From: Smittia aterrima
Taxonomy: Eukaryota; Arthropoda; Insecta; Diptera; Chironomidae
NCBI GenBank assembly: GCA_033063855.1
Contig: CP093831.1
Coordinates: forward strand, 25,172,001 to 25,236,000
Direction: 5' to 3'
Length of the DNA stretch: 64,000 nucleotides
Shown here piece by piece: positions 10,945-21,060 of this stretch (position 1 is its first letter; the number at the start of each line of letters is the position of its first letter). The notes below the pieces were generated by a model. The model saw nothing but the letters and a program-made list of their open reading frames with translations, searched no databases and was not told the DNA's origin. Made by a program: the position numbers and the translations under genes.

Positions 10945-11030
10945 TGTCAAACACCACGAAAATCTTTAGAAAATATATAGAAAAACATAAAAATGGGACT
11001 CGTGATTTCCAAGGAATATATATATAATTA
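10945..11030. repeat. Solo end of the ATAG-rich element plus shared AT repeat
   Basis: ATGTCAAACACC followed by AATCTTTAGAAAATATATAG matches the end of the 695-1902 element read on the opposite strand. Directly after it, TGGGACTCGTGATTTCCAAG with a TATATATAATTAT tail (about 10994-11029) is the reverse complement of 17230-17266 in the 3' flank of the second A gene. It may be a composite fragment. It follows the premature stop of the chimera. Confidence 0.45.
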
Positions 11031-11109
11031 TGTCAATCAAATTATCAAAGTCCACGCAGAACTTTAACTTGAAGCTGCAAAGAACTTTTCTTGTAAAGAA
11101 CTTTTCTCA

Positions 11110-11403
11110 TTACAAATAAAAAAAGTTTAATTCCACAAGCAATAAATTGTAAAGCGTCGTTGTCGAATGATTAATTAAACAATCAGTTTTAGCAAATGGT
11201 TTCGCTGCTCTTAATCTCGATTTTCTTTTTCTCCCTTCAAGCTTTAACAGCAGAACATTCATTTTGCAATAATAAGTTGCGTTGTGAACGAACTTCTCTA
11301 AATATTTGCATTGAACGGCAGCAACGTAAACTGTCATGAAGTCCTTGAAGCAATAATTTGTTGTCAGCAAAATGTAAAACGGGAAAACTTTGAGAACGAT
11401 CAT
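11110..11403 (-). pseudogene. Partial DUF1091 gene duplicate (first exon)
   Basis: The frame opens at 11403 with MIVLKVFPFYILLTTNYCFK, nearly the same signal peptide and first residues as the intact gene at 12274 (MIALKVLPFFILLSTNYCFK), then DFMTVYVAAVQCKY..VHNATYYCK. After that the sequence diverges and no later DUF1091 exons are visible downstream. The 5' flank (about 11428-11505, ACTAGAGGATGATTGTTAGC) matches 12290-12390, so the unit was duplicated with its promoter. It could be transcribed, but I judge it truncated. Confidence 0.55.
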
Positions 11404-11612
11404 CGTATATTCATGGAAAAATAACTCTAAAACTCAACTAACATTCAAAATAAACTAGAGGATGATTGTTAGCGATAAACTAGCGTTATCCGTTGAATTG
11501 ATAGTCACCATTTAAATAACTTTAATAACAAAATTTTAAAAGATTAAAAATAAAAATAGAAATTAATTTATAATTTCTTGAGTCGGTTGATTGGTCTATC
11601 AAGTTGATAGTA

Positions 11613-12274
11613 TCAACCGAATGAATTTATTTCAGATGATGAAATTCTTCCAATAAAATTTATTGCGGCAATGAGTTCACCTTCAGGAGTGCGAGCTGTC
11701 ATTATCAATTTGTAATCACCTCTTGGTAATATCGTGGGCACTGATTTGTTACTAACACTGATATTCGTAACGTTGAGAAACTGAAAAACAATAATTTGTT
11801 TAGAGATTCTTCAAAAATAAATAAACTGACCGTGTAAGGGCATTTATGGATCAAACCGGGAGCCGAATCGTTGAAAACACGATAAACGAAAGAAGACAAT
11901 TTGTTGCTGAAGTCCTGGTTGTTGATAAATTGGCAAATTTCAACCGGAGGACCAGTCAAAATTTCACGATAAATTGTTCCATATTTGAAGAACGCAAATC
12001 CTTGTACCTATTTCTCGAAACAACGATAATCAAACTAAAAATAATGATTGTGTAGGATACTAACGACTATTTTGTAGACCGGTTTTTTGGCGAATCCGAT
12101 TACATTTATTCCTGAGAATGATCGATTGTACGACTTTGCATAACAAGTTGCGTTGTGAACGTATTTCTCTGAATAGTTGCATTGAACGGCAGCAACGTAA
12201 ACTGACATGAAGTCCTTGAAGCAATAATTTGTTGACAGCAAAATGAAAAACGGAAGAACTTTTAGAGCGATCAT
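11613..12274 (-). CDS. DUF1091 (DM8) family secreted protein
   Basis: Three exons on the minus strand, 12274-12065, 12007-11831 and 11780-11613, keep phase 0 at both junctions and give 184 residues, the usual size of the family. The start at 12274 is chosen because it begins a signal peptide (MIALKVLPFFILLSTNYCFK). The family pattern follows: conserved cysteines, TGPPVEICQFINN, HKCPYT at the end of exon 2, and the closing ILPRGDYKLIMTARTPEGEL in exon 3. DUF1091 proteins are insect secreted proteins related to the MD-2 lipid-binding fold; some Che-type relatives act in chemosensation. The function here is unknown. It lies inside the F-box array between two damaged members. Intron 1 has a slightly weak donor (GTTAGT), so that boundary is less certain than the other. 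Confidence 0.75.
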
Positions 12275-12403
12275 CGCGGATAAAGTTTCATGGAAAACTA
12301 ACTCCAAAACTCTACTAACATTTAATTTAAAATAAACTAGAGGATGATTATTATCGATAAACTAGCGTTATCCGTTGAACTAATCATAGATAAAAATATA
12401 GGC

Positions 12404-13000
12404 ACTCAGTGGCCATATTCCGAAGTGATCGATATTTTGGCGTTTCGAAAAGGTCTCGAGACGCTTATTTTTAGAGACTTCGTTAGTGATCGTGAGAGAA
12501 TCAATCTTGCAAAGCTGAAGGAGATTCAGTTTCCACTCAAGAAACTTATATTAAAAGATCGCCTTACAGATTTTTAAGCTCAGAAGAAAACTTGTTGCTC
12601 TTCATGAGCAAATTTGTTGATACTTTGGAGGAGCTTGAGATCGAAACTACTTTACACGAATCAGTTTACGAAATGATATTCAAAAAGTTTCACAAGTTAA
12701 AAACATTGAAAATTGCCATCACTAACTCTACCAAAGACTTAGTTCCTGATTTTTGTAAAAATCTTTGTGAAAATCCTTCCGTTCGAAAGCTGATCGTTAA
12801 TGATTACACAAATGACTTTAAACCGATTCTTGAATTCATTGGCAACTTCGAACATGGTAACTTTCCGTTTAGAGGGATCAATTCTTACGGAAGATATAAT
12901 GAAGACGATCTCTAGAAAACTCACGAAGCTCAAGAATCTCTATGTCGACAATATTTCTGATGAAGATTTCAAGAATGTTAAAATTCCAAGTTTAAAGTTT
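12404..13000 (+). pseudogene. F-box/LRR subfamily B fragment, two frameshifts
   Basis: No F-box exon is present; homology begins at TQWPYSEVIDILAFRKGLET. Near 12570 one extra base relative to 3650 shifts the frame. It continues from 12577 (SSEENLLLFMSKF) to about 12847, where two bases are missing, and resumes as LEGSILTEDIMKTISRKL. Homology ends at 13000. The following 13040-13140 matches 4658-4760, the 3' flank of the first B gene, so an internal deletion removed the gene's end but kept its flank. At the 5' end it abuts the duplicated DUF1091 promoter, marking a recombination join near 12390-12404. Confidence 0.85.
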
Positions 13001-13249
13001 AGCTTCTTGATTCGTCAGCTTCTAGACAAAAAACTTCTCGTAATGTGTGTAACTGCTATTTGATTCAGTTAATATTGATTCTTTCTTTTCATGCTTCTCG
13101 ATGATTTCAAGTTTCCGTTTGGTTGATCGGTTAATAGTTGAAGGTTCTTCTTAATATTTAAAAGCGAAATGTTTGAAAGCTTATGCTTTACTGATGAAGA
13201 TTGAATCAACTGAACATTCTCGCGAGAAGAAGAATCTGCAGCGATATTT

Positions 13250-13282
13250 GCGTAGTGTTTTCCAGCAAAAAAAAACTGATAC
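13250..13282 (+). promoter_or_regulatory. Conserved array promoter core, B gene 2
   Basis: GCGTAGTGTTTTCCAGCAAA with a CTGATA end lies 92 bp before the ATG at 13342. Upstream GAATCAACTGAACATTCTCG (13203-) matches B gene 1. Confidence 0.5.
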
Positions 13283-13341
13283 CGCAACGTTTTCTAAAAT
13301 TTATTTTGTCTGTAACAAAAAGTAACTTGATATTTAAAAAA

Positions 13342-14868
13342 ATGAGTGAAATACAAGAGATTGCGCTACAAAATCTGCCGGACGAGATTTTGCTGATGGT
13401 TTTCGAATACATGGATTTCGAAACTTTGATGACTTCTACCCTCGTGTGCAAAAAGTAAGAAGTTTTGATTTTAAGGTTCTGATTATTTTTAAACAAATTT
13501 GTTTATTTTAGATGGAACGAAATGATTGGACATAACTCAACGATAATGAAGAAGATTAAGATCACATTGAGTGGTTGCAGTAAATTTCCAGAAGATATAT
13601 TTCGCAATTATTCTACGATCAAGTTTGAATCCTTTAGCTCTAAATACCAATGGAATAACACATTGCCAACGATAGATCGTATTATCAAAGAGTTGAAAGA
13701 AATTCACATTAAGAGTTGCTGTGTACAAGTTGACAGCAAGTTATTTGAATTAGCGACGAATCTCGAGACATTGAAAATTATAGATTCGACTTTGGATTTT
13801 GAGTTTAAAAATCATAGTCGTTTGAAGTCATTTAGTTTGGAGTCGCCAATCCAATTTAAAATATCTACAATTTTTACGGCACAGCTACAATACTTCAAGC
13901 TCGAGCATGCTCAGTGGTTATCTTCTGAGGTAATTGATTTTCTGGCGTCTCTGAAAAGTCTCGAGACGCTTATTCTTAAAGATTTCTTCAGAAAGCTTGA
14001 GACAATCAATGTGAAGAAGCTGAAGGAGATTCATTTTCCACTCAAGAAACTTATATTCATCGATCGCCAGAACTTTTTTGACTCAGAAGAAAACTTGTTG
14101 CTTTTCATGAGCAAATTTTCTGATACCTTGGAGGAGCTTGAGATTGAAACTACTTTGCCAGAATCATTCTACGAGATGGTTTTCAAAATGTTTCATAAGT
14201 TAAAAACATTGAAAATTGCCATCACTAATTCTACCAAAGACTTAGTTCCTGATTTTTGTAAAAATCTTAGTCCAAACCCATCTGTTCAAAAGCTGATCGT
14301 GAATGGTTATAAAAATGACTTTGAACCTATTCATGAATTCATTGGCAACCTTCCAAACATGGAAACTTTGCATTTAGAGGCTTCAGTTCTTACAAAAGAT
14401 ATTATGAAGACAATCTATAAAAACCTCAAGAAACTAAAGAATCTTCATGTCGACAAGATTTCTGATGAAAAGTTCAAGAAAATTCAAATTAAAATTCCAA
14501 GTTTGAAGTCTTTCTATGTCAATGTGCTCGAGTGGAGAAAACGAGTTAATTGGGAAGGCTTAACTTTAGCAATGCCGAAAATCGAAATATTCACAGTTTT
14601 TAATTGCTTTTTATTTTTTGATCGCAAAAATATTGGAATCATCACAAGAGGTTGGCCTCATCTGAAACATGTTACTCTTATAAACGATAATTTTGCTTCA
14701 AGCAGAACTTTCGATTACTCTTTGCATAACTGCCAAAATTTTAAAACTTTGAAATTCAATAAGGAAGCATTCAAGAATAATTCACAAAAAAAAAAAATTT
14801 TAAGCGATTTCGAAAGAGACGGATTCCATGTCATTATTCATCCTAAAGGTGTTGTACGTTTTAAATAA
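13342..14868 (+). CDS. F-box/LRR protein, subfamily B (intact)
   Basis: Exon 1 is 13342-13454 and exon 2 is 13512-14868, giving 489 residues. The F-box (NLPDEILLMVFEYMDFETLM..LVCKKWNEMIGHN) is split by intron 1 as in the other genes. The second intron of subfamilies A and C is absent, and the frame runs straight through the equivalent place (QLQYFKLEHAQWLSSEVIDF). LRRs carry SEENLLLFMSKF, DLVPDFCKNLSPNPSVQKL and AMPKIEIFTVF. There is no acidic or basic tail. This is the only undamaged B gene in the window and opens the second B-A-C block. The presumed role is an SCF substrate receptor; the target is unknown. Confidence 0.87.
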
Positions 14869-14966
14869 GACTTGAAAATCCTTCAATTTGTATTAAAAAA
14901 GAATAAAGAAATAATTTCATTGCAATTTTCAATACAAAGCGAAATGTTTGAAAGCTTATGTTTTTC

Positions 14967-15061
14967 AGTTGATTTAAAATGAATCAACTGAACATTGTCG
15001 CGTAAATAAAAATCTGCAGCGACGTATTTGCGTAGTGTTCCAGGAAAAAAAACTGATAACG
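14967..15061 (+). promoter_or_regulatory. Conserved array promoter, A gene 2
   Basis: The palindrome AGTTGATTTAAAATGAATCA is at 14967-14989 and the core GCGTAGTGTTCCAGGAAAAA at 15030, ending CTGATAACG at 15061. The ATG follows at 15156. It is almost the same as the promoter of A gene 1. Confidence 0.55.
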
Positions 15062-15155
15062 CAAACGAATATTTGTTTTTTAAGAAACGAATTCATTTTT
15101 ATTTTTCTTATCATTTTGCCAACAAATTAACACGAAACTTAATAAATTGAGTGAA

Positions 15156-17149
15156 ATGCAAGAAATGGAATTTCATAATTTTCCAAAAAAGATCTTGCTG
15201 AAGGTGTTTGAATACACGGATTACGAATCTTTGATGAGAGCAACTCTTGTGTCCAAAAAGTAAGATATTTTTGTTCCTTTTATGTTTTAAACAAATTTTG
15301 TTGTTTGTTTTAGTTGGAACGAAATGATTGGACATAACAAGGCGATCATGAAGAACGTTAAGATTTCATTAACGTCTTTGAAAGAATATCCAAACGATTT
15401 AACTCGTAATTATCAAACGATCATCTTACAAGGTTATACTGGCGACAAGCAATGGAATGATATTTTTTCAACGATAAGTTCGAGTATCAAACACTTGAAA
15501 GAACTTACAATTAAGAATTGCACTGTAGAAGTTGACAACAAATTGTTTGCATCGGCGATGAACCTCGAGACGTTGAAAATTACAGAGTCGATCTTTAATT
15601 TTGATCTCAGTCATCATCCTCGACTAAAGTCGTTCTACGGCGAAGTTTCCAAGTGTAGAGTAAGTTTAATTATTGAATGTCTTTTCAAAATCTCTAATTA
15701 TATTTTTTTTAAAAAAAAATGAAGCTTAGACTCCCAGCAAAAATGTGGAGTTTGAAACTTGGTGAAATCATGGATTGTTCGTCTTCTGATATAATCGATA
15801 TTTCGGTGTCTCAGAAAAGACTTAAAACGCTTGTGCTTAGAAACTTTTTACGTAATCATGAGGACATCAATTGTGAAAAGCTGAAACAAATTAGATATAT
15901 CAGTCCTAAGCTGCTGAAAGCGATTCAATCGCCTCTAAAGAAACTTGCATTCAACGATTATGACAAATTTTTTGCTTCAGAAGAAAACTTATTGCTTTTC
16001 CTGAGTAAGTTTGTTGATACTTTAGAGGAGCTTGAGATCGAAAATGATTTACCAGAATCAGTTTACGAGATGATATTCAAAAAGTTTCACAAGCTCAAAA
16101 CATTGAAAATTGTCATCAACACGACATTACCAGAATACATCAGTAAATTAGAACCTCCTTTTTTCAAAAAAATACTGAATCCTTCTGTTGAAAAGTTGAT
16201 CGTATATGAATTCAAAAATAACTGGAAGCCGATCCACGAACTAATGCGCAACCTTCCTAACATCGAAACTATGCATTTACATGATTCAATGCTTTCGAAC
16301 GAGCTAATGTTGTCAATCTCTAAAAACCTCACAAAACTCAAAAATCTTCATGTCGATAAGATTTCTAATGAAGTTTTCAAAAATGTTTCAATTCCAAGTT
16401 TGAAATCTGTCTTTGTCATGGAGCTCAACAGACCACAAGATTGGAGGATGATCATTTCAGCAATGCCAAACATCGAAGTGATCAGAGTCTTTTATTGTGG
16501 TGACATGTTAGACGAGAAAGCTATTGGAATAATCACGAAAGGTTGGCCTCATCTGAAACATGTCACGTTTGCAAATGAATTTTCGGCTTCGAAAGAAAAG
16601 TTCGATTACTTCTTGCGAAACTGTAAAGACTTGGAATCTCTGGAAATTTGTGAGAGAGCATTCGAGGATCCAGTTAAAAAAATAATGTTTAATATAACGA
16701 AAAATAATCCTCATCTTAAACACTTAACATTTGAAGCTGAATCTTCGACGTCAAAACTCTTACACAACTTGCGAAACCGTGAAGACTTGAAATATCTTGA
16801 GGAAGGCCTAAAAAATCTTAAAATCAGAGAGAGCACAGTCAAGGATTCAATTAAAGAAACAATTTTATGCGATTTCAAACGAGAAGGACTCCGTTTAACT
16901 ATTCGTCCACAAGGGTCATTGAGACTGGAGGATCATTTCATTTTTTTGTGGAAAAATGAGGATTTTATATCATTGCTGAAAAACCGCAGGAAGATATCGC
17001 GTTATAATTATCGGACAGTGTTTCAGAACCAACGTGACGGTGGTTGGAGATTTTTCAGCAAGTACCCAGGCCGCTCAAAATCCGCCTCAAAGAAAAGGAA
17101 TAGGAGCTTCGAGGGGCTTCGAGGAATAGGAGCTTCGTTAGGTTTTTAG
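15156..17149 (+). CDS. F-box/LRR protein, subfamily A (second copy)
   Basis: Exons 15156-15259, 15314-15659 and about 15725-17149 give about 624 residues. The F-box is FPKKILLKVFEYTDYESLM. The LRR region is very close to 4995-7007, including KLEPPFFKKILNPSVEKLI. The C-terminal basic part is kept (RTVFQNQRDGGWRFFSKYPG) but then diverges into a duplicated GLRGIGASLGF-like end. The intron 2 acceptor has degenerated: the CAG present at 5553-5555 is replaced by an A-run, so AAG at 15722-15724 is the probable acceptor, three codons later. The 3' flank has acquired an AT repeat (17160-17266). The presumed role is as for its twin. Confidence 0.84.
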
Positions 17150-17229
17150 ACGAATATAATTATATGAATTCATAAAAAAAATATTTTATAAGTTTTTATA
17201 TTCACAAAAACTGATTTATAATTATATAT

Positions 17230-17266
17230 AATTATATATATTCCTTGGAAATCATGAGTCCCAAAC
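17230..17266. repeat. Inverted partner of the 10994-11029 repeat
   Basis: TATATATTCCTTGGAAATCA followed by TGAGTCCCA is the reverse complement of 10994-11029 with one mismatch in the non-AT part. It lies in the 3' flank of the second A gene, where the first A gene has no counterpart, so it was inserted after the block duplicated. Confidence 0.5.
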
Positions 17267-17710
17267 TAATTGTCAATAAAAGCTAATAAAAGGATAACTT
17301 GTTTATTTTTTCTGATACAGGTAGGATCAATGACTACTCATGCTCAGTTTAGTGTTATTTTTTACATAAATTGCTTCTGGAGGCTTTGACTCTCGATATA
17401 TCGCTCAAGAAAAGAGTCAATTAAGTGAATGACTATATTTACAATTTTTCTGTATACTCAGATTTTCTCTGCGATGTCTCTAACATAGTTTAATTAAGCA
17501 CGTAAGTTGACTCTAAATCTGACTATTCGTGCGCCACTTTCGCCTCGTTAAAAAAATGAGAAGCGAAACTTGAAAAATCCGTTAATTCGCAAGAAAGGCG
17601 GAAGCGACAAATTTCGCCTCCGTAATTTTTAAAACGTAAACAAGCAAAATCGAAAGTTAATTAAAATGTGTTTTGTGGCAACCTAGTGAATTTAATTAAG
17701 TGCAGCGACG

Positions 17711-18124
17711 ATGGAAAGTGACTTGGAAGAACGGATCAACAGAAGGAAAGCAAATTCGCAGTTAAAGAATAAGAGTGAAGGTAAGTATCAAGTAAAATAT
17801 GATTTCGACTTCAATTTTCTAATTTCTTTTTCTTTCAGGTGACAGCGGCAGCAACGAGATGACAACAAAGCACCAGGGACGACGGAGGATCATCAGAAGG
17901 TGGAAATCAACAGCAGCAGATCATCGTAGGATATGTTTGTAAGTATTAAGTGATAAAGTGAAAGTGATTTTAATGTGATTTTAAGTAACAAGGCATATTC
18001 TTTTAGATCTAAAGGGCGGCGAAGCTCCACGCAAAATTTTCTTGGGATCTCTTGGACTTTGCGCGGAATAAAGTGGCATTATGATTCAACAGAACTACCT
18101 GTAATTAAATTTAAGTCTTTCTAA
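17711..18124 (+). CDS. Small three-exon gene inside a transposon, 95 aa
   Basis: Exons 17711-17780, 17839-17938 and 18007-18124 have good GT-AG sites (AG|GTAAG, TTTCTTTCAG) and consistent phase, giving 95 residues. An AATAAA polyadenylation signal follows at 18131. The product is very basic: MESDLEERINRRKANSQLKN, then an RRRIIRRWK stretch in exon 2 and a tryptophan-containing C-terminus. It has no signal peptide or membrane segment. I do not recognise it. It may be a captured host gene fragment, the DNA-binding remnant of a transposase, or an element-specific small protein. A related copy lies inverted at about 18200-18480 and has an early stop (ATG TTG GAA AGT TAA on the minus strand). Confidence 0.45.
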
Positions 18125-18199
18125 ATTTCAAATAAAATGCTTTAAAGTTAAAAAGATTTATTGGTATTTGATAATTTTCTGAAAAACAGTTTCAGCTTC

Positions 18200-18480
18200 T
18201 GGTGTTTCCTCGACGTTTCTAGTGCTTTGTTTATCACCTCGTTGCCGCTGTCATCTAAAAAGAAAGAAATTAAATCCTTTGGAAATTGGAGTCGAAATAT
18301 TATTCTTATGTCACCTTTGCTCTTGCTTTTTTCGATATTTCTTTAACTTTCCAACATCGCTGCACTTTCATGACTTTATTAGTTTCACTCAAAATACCAA
18401 GAATAATCTGAAAGAAGAAATAAATTAAATTTTCTCTCCGTCGAATTATATTTTCCAACTCAATTTTACCATTCTCACTG
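18200..18480 (-). pseudogene. Inverted, degraded copy of the small gene
   Basis: On the minus strand GTGCAGCGATGTTGGAAAGT, a shared intron end TTTCTTTCTTTTTAG and the exon 2 start ATGACAGCGGCAACGAGG parallel 17703-17870. The putative start is followed almost at once by a stop and no long frame survives. Together the two copies make the element a large interrupted palindrome. Confidence 0.5.
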
Positions 18481-19014
18481 CAAGGGCAAACAAACTTCGT
18501 TCCCGGTGATCTTATTATCTATTTCAATCGTTGCCGTGTCTGTTTATTGATTTTCACTGATTTTAGTATTAATGAACGTTTTAATTAAACTTTTTTCTCG
18601 ATTTTTAATTTGATGTGTGAAACGTAAACAAACTTAAACCAACGGTTTATTTCAAAAATATTTTCGCTTCATTCCGATCTTCGATTTTTTTTTTGCATTT
18701 TGGAAGTTGCTTTGAAGCTAACGCTATAAAAAGTTAATTATACTACGGTCAGAAATTTTAAAGCCAGTTTCAGAAAAAGAAATAATTAAAGCATCCAAAA
18801 AAAAATAAACTAAAAAATTAGCTGCTTAGGGAAGCTTGTTATTATGAGTTGAAAACTAGTGGCGCACGAGTAGTCACGATTTTGCTATGAGCGTGAGTAG
18901 TCATTGATCCTAAAACGATTTATGTAACTCGATGAAGACTTTAGAGAAACGATTTCTGCCGCCAAATTATATTTTTTTTCAAATCTGTGACTTTCCCGCA
19001 AAAAGTATAAAATA

Positions 19015-19040
19015 GCGTAGCATTTTCCCTGCAACTGATA
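19015..19040 (+). promoter_or_regulatory. Conserved array promoter core, C gene 2
   Basis: GCGTAGCATTTTCCCTGCAA followed by CTGATA lies 73 bp before the ATG at 19088. It is the same as the cores before the other two C genes. Confidence 0.5.
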
Positions 19041-19087
19041 ATTTCAATTTTTCTGTAACAAACGAATGAAAAAGAAATTTAAGAAAA

Positions 19088-20885
19088 ATGAGTGAAGTGG
19101 CAGTTGATTTACCCAAAGGAATTCATGATCTGCCGGACGAGCTTTTGCTGAAAGTCTTTGATAGCATGGATCACGAAACTTTGATGAAATCTACTCAAAT
19201 TTGCACAAAGTAAGTTTTTGTTTATTTTACTTTTTTGTTTATGTTTCATTTTAAACATTTTTCTCTGTTTTTAGATGGAATGAAATGATTGGACAGAACA
19301 CGACGATAATGAAGAAGATCAAGCTTGTTATCAAAGGTGATCGTGAAAGAGAGATGCTTCCAGTTGCCTTGACTCGCAAATATCACACGATCAAGTTCAT
19401 AAATTGGAACAATGATTGGAATGACTTATTGAACGGCTTCTTGAAAGCAACAGACATGCGAGTTCTAGTGTTCAATAAGTGCAACATAACAAAAGTAGAC
19501 GACGTTCTGGAGTTCAGAAAGTTTATGTTATCAGCAAATAAACTCGAGTCATTGAGAATCGAAAAGTCGAACGATGAAAAGCATCTTATTCTTCTGAAGC
19601 CATTAATGCTGGTATGTTATCAAATTCTAATATATCTTATATCTTCACGGAATTCGTCATTTAAATTTTTTTTTTATTTCAGACTTCAAAGTTCGTCGAA
19701 ACAATGCAATTAAAAAGCTTGGAACTCAAGGAAGTTGTTCTTATCGATTTTACACTGATCGAATTTCTTGCCGGTCAGAAAAGCCTTGAGACGCTTGTGC
19801 TTAAAAACTGCTATCATGTTGTAGACAAGAATAGTAATCTTGAGATTGAGAAGCTGAAGGAGATACGATTCCCTCTCAAGAGGCTTGCAATAAAACATAA
19901 CGATTATGGTTGGGATGAATTGTTGTTTGGCTCAGAAGAAAACTTGTTGCTCTTCATGAGTAAGTTTTTCAATTCCTTGGAGGAGCTCGAGGTCGAAAAT
20001 ACTTTACCAGAATCAGTCTACAAGTTAGTTTTCGAAAAGTTTCACAAGCTGAAAACTTTGAAACTTCTCATTTTTCGCACACCACATCGGGCCACCGTTT
20101 GCAATAATCTTACTCCAAATCCATCTGTTCGGAAGCTGATTGTGGATGGCTACAGAAATTTAATAAAACCGATCCAAGGATTCATTTGCAACCTTCCAAA
20201 CATCGAGACACTGGTTCTACACGATTCGAAAATTACGGAGAAGCTCATGATGTCCATCTCATCAAATCTCACGAAGTTGGAGAATCTCCTAATACCAAAT
20301 ATTTTTGATCAAGCTTTCGTCGAAGTTAGGATTCCAAGTTTGAAGTCACTCACTATCATGGACCTCAATTTCAAGAAGACACGTTATTGGAGAACGATTA
20401 CATTAGCAATGCCAAACCTCGAAACATTCAGAGTCCTGCATGTACAAGATACTTTAGGAAGCCAAAATATTGAAATCATCGCTAAAGGTTGGCCTCATCT
20501 CAAACACATTGCATTTGGAAAGGGATTTAGTTTCGATAATTATTTATTCAGCTCGGATGAGCTCGACAGCAAATTCCAAAACTTGACAACTCTGGAATTG
20601 CCTGGGAAAGCATTCGAAGATAAGGATTTTGACGGGGATTATTTATCAGAAATAGAGGAAGCTACGCGTAAACTATCAGAACGAGTAGGATTCCGTTTTA
20701 TCATTCGTCCTTTAGAATCTTTAAAAATTGAAGATTTTTTCTTTGGCTTGTGGAATGATAAAAACTTGTTATCATTGAAACCTGTAAAATACTATGGAAT
20801 TCTTCGCGATCAAGATTGGTGTCACACGGATACGGAAGATTATATGCATGGAGACGATCTTAATTATACTGATAGCTCAGATTAA
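19088..20885 (+). CDS. F-box/LRR protein, subfamily C, tail truncated
   Basis: Exons 19088-19209, 19275-19611 and 19683-20885 give 553 residues. The F-box and LRRs align with 7296-9096 almost residue by residue. The reading frame ends at LNYTDSSD: where C gene 1 has GAT TCA GGT GAC GAT, this gene has GAT TAA GGT GAC GAC TAG, so one nonsense change removes the acidic tail, and the downstream bases still resemble it. A change from K to T at the end of the F-box exon (QICTK instead of QICKK) is also seen. It closes the second B-A-C block. It is probably functional as a tail-less receptor. Confidence 0.85.
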
Positions 20886-21060
20886 GGTGACGACTAGACT
20901 GTTTTGGCAATTAATTCTCAGAGCAACCAAAAAATCTCAATCAAAATATTATAAACGATTCTAAAATATTTTTTATACTCAGGAATAAATTTACATTTCA
21001 AATCTAACTTTAGTTTTAATGTACACCCTATTGTGATCGCTTTGTCCGTGGTCCGACGTC

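Larger units (their letters stand above)
17322..18912. mobile_element. 1.59-kb inverted-repeat DNA transposon, TA flanks
   Basis: Termini at 17324-17345 and 18889-18910 are inverted copies of GGATCAATGACTACTCA plus YGCTC (one mismatch in 22). TA lies at both borders (17322-17323, 18911-18912). A second inverted pair with the core CGTGCGCCACT lies further in (about 17520-17537 and 18860-18877). The paralogous spacer before C gene 1 (about 7098-7111) runs from GATGCAGGTG straight into AAACGATT, which is the empty site. The left half carries a small spliced gene and the right half a degraded, inverted copy of the same sequence. No recognised transposase is seen. The TA flanks suggest Tc1/mariner-like integration, but the termini are not ones I recognise. 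Confidence 0.8.

Noticed and set aside
18161..18428. Two overlapping plus-strand frames with hydrophobic stretches
   Set aside because: They are antisense to the inverted, decayed copy of the small transposon gene.
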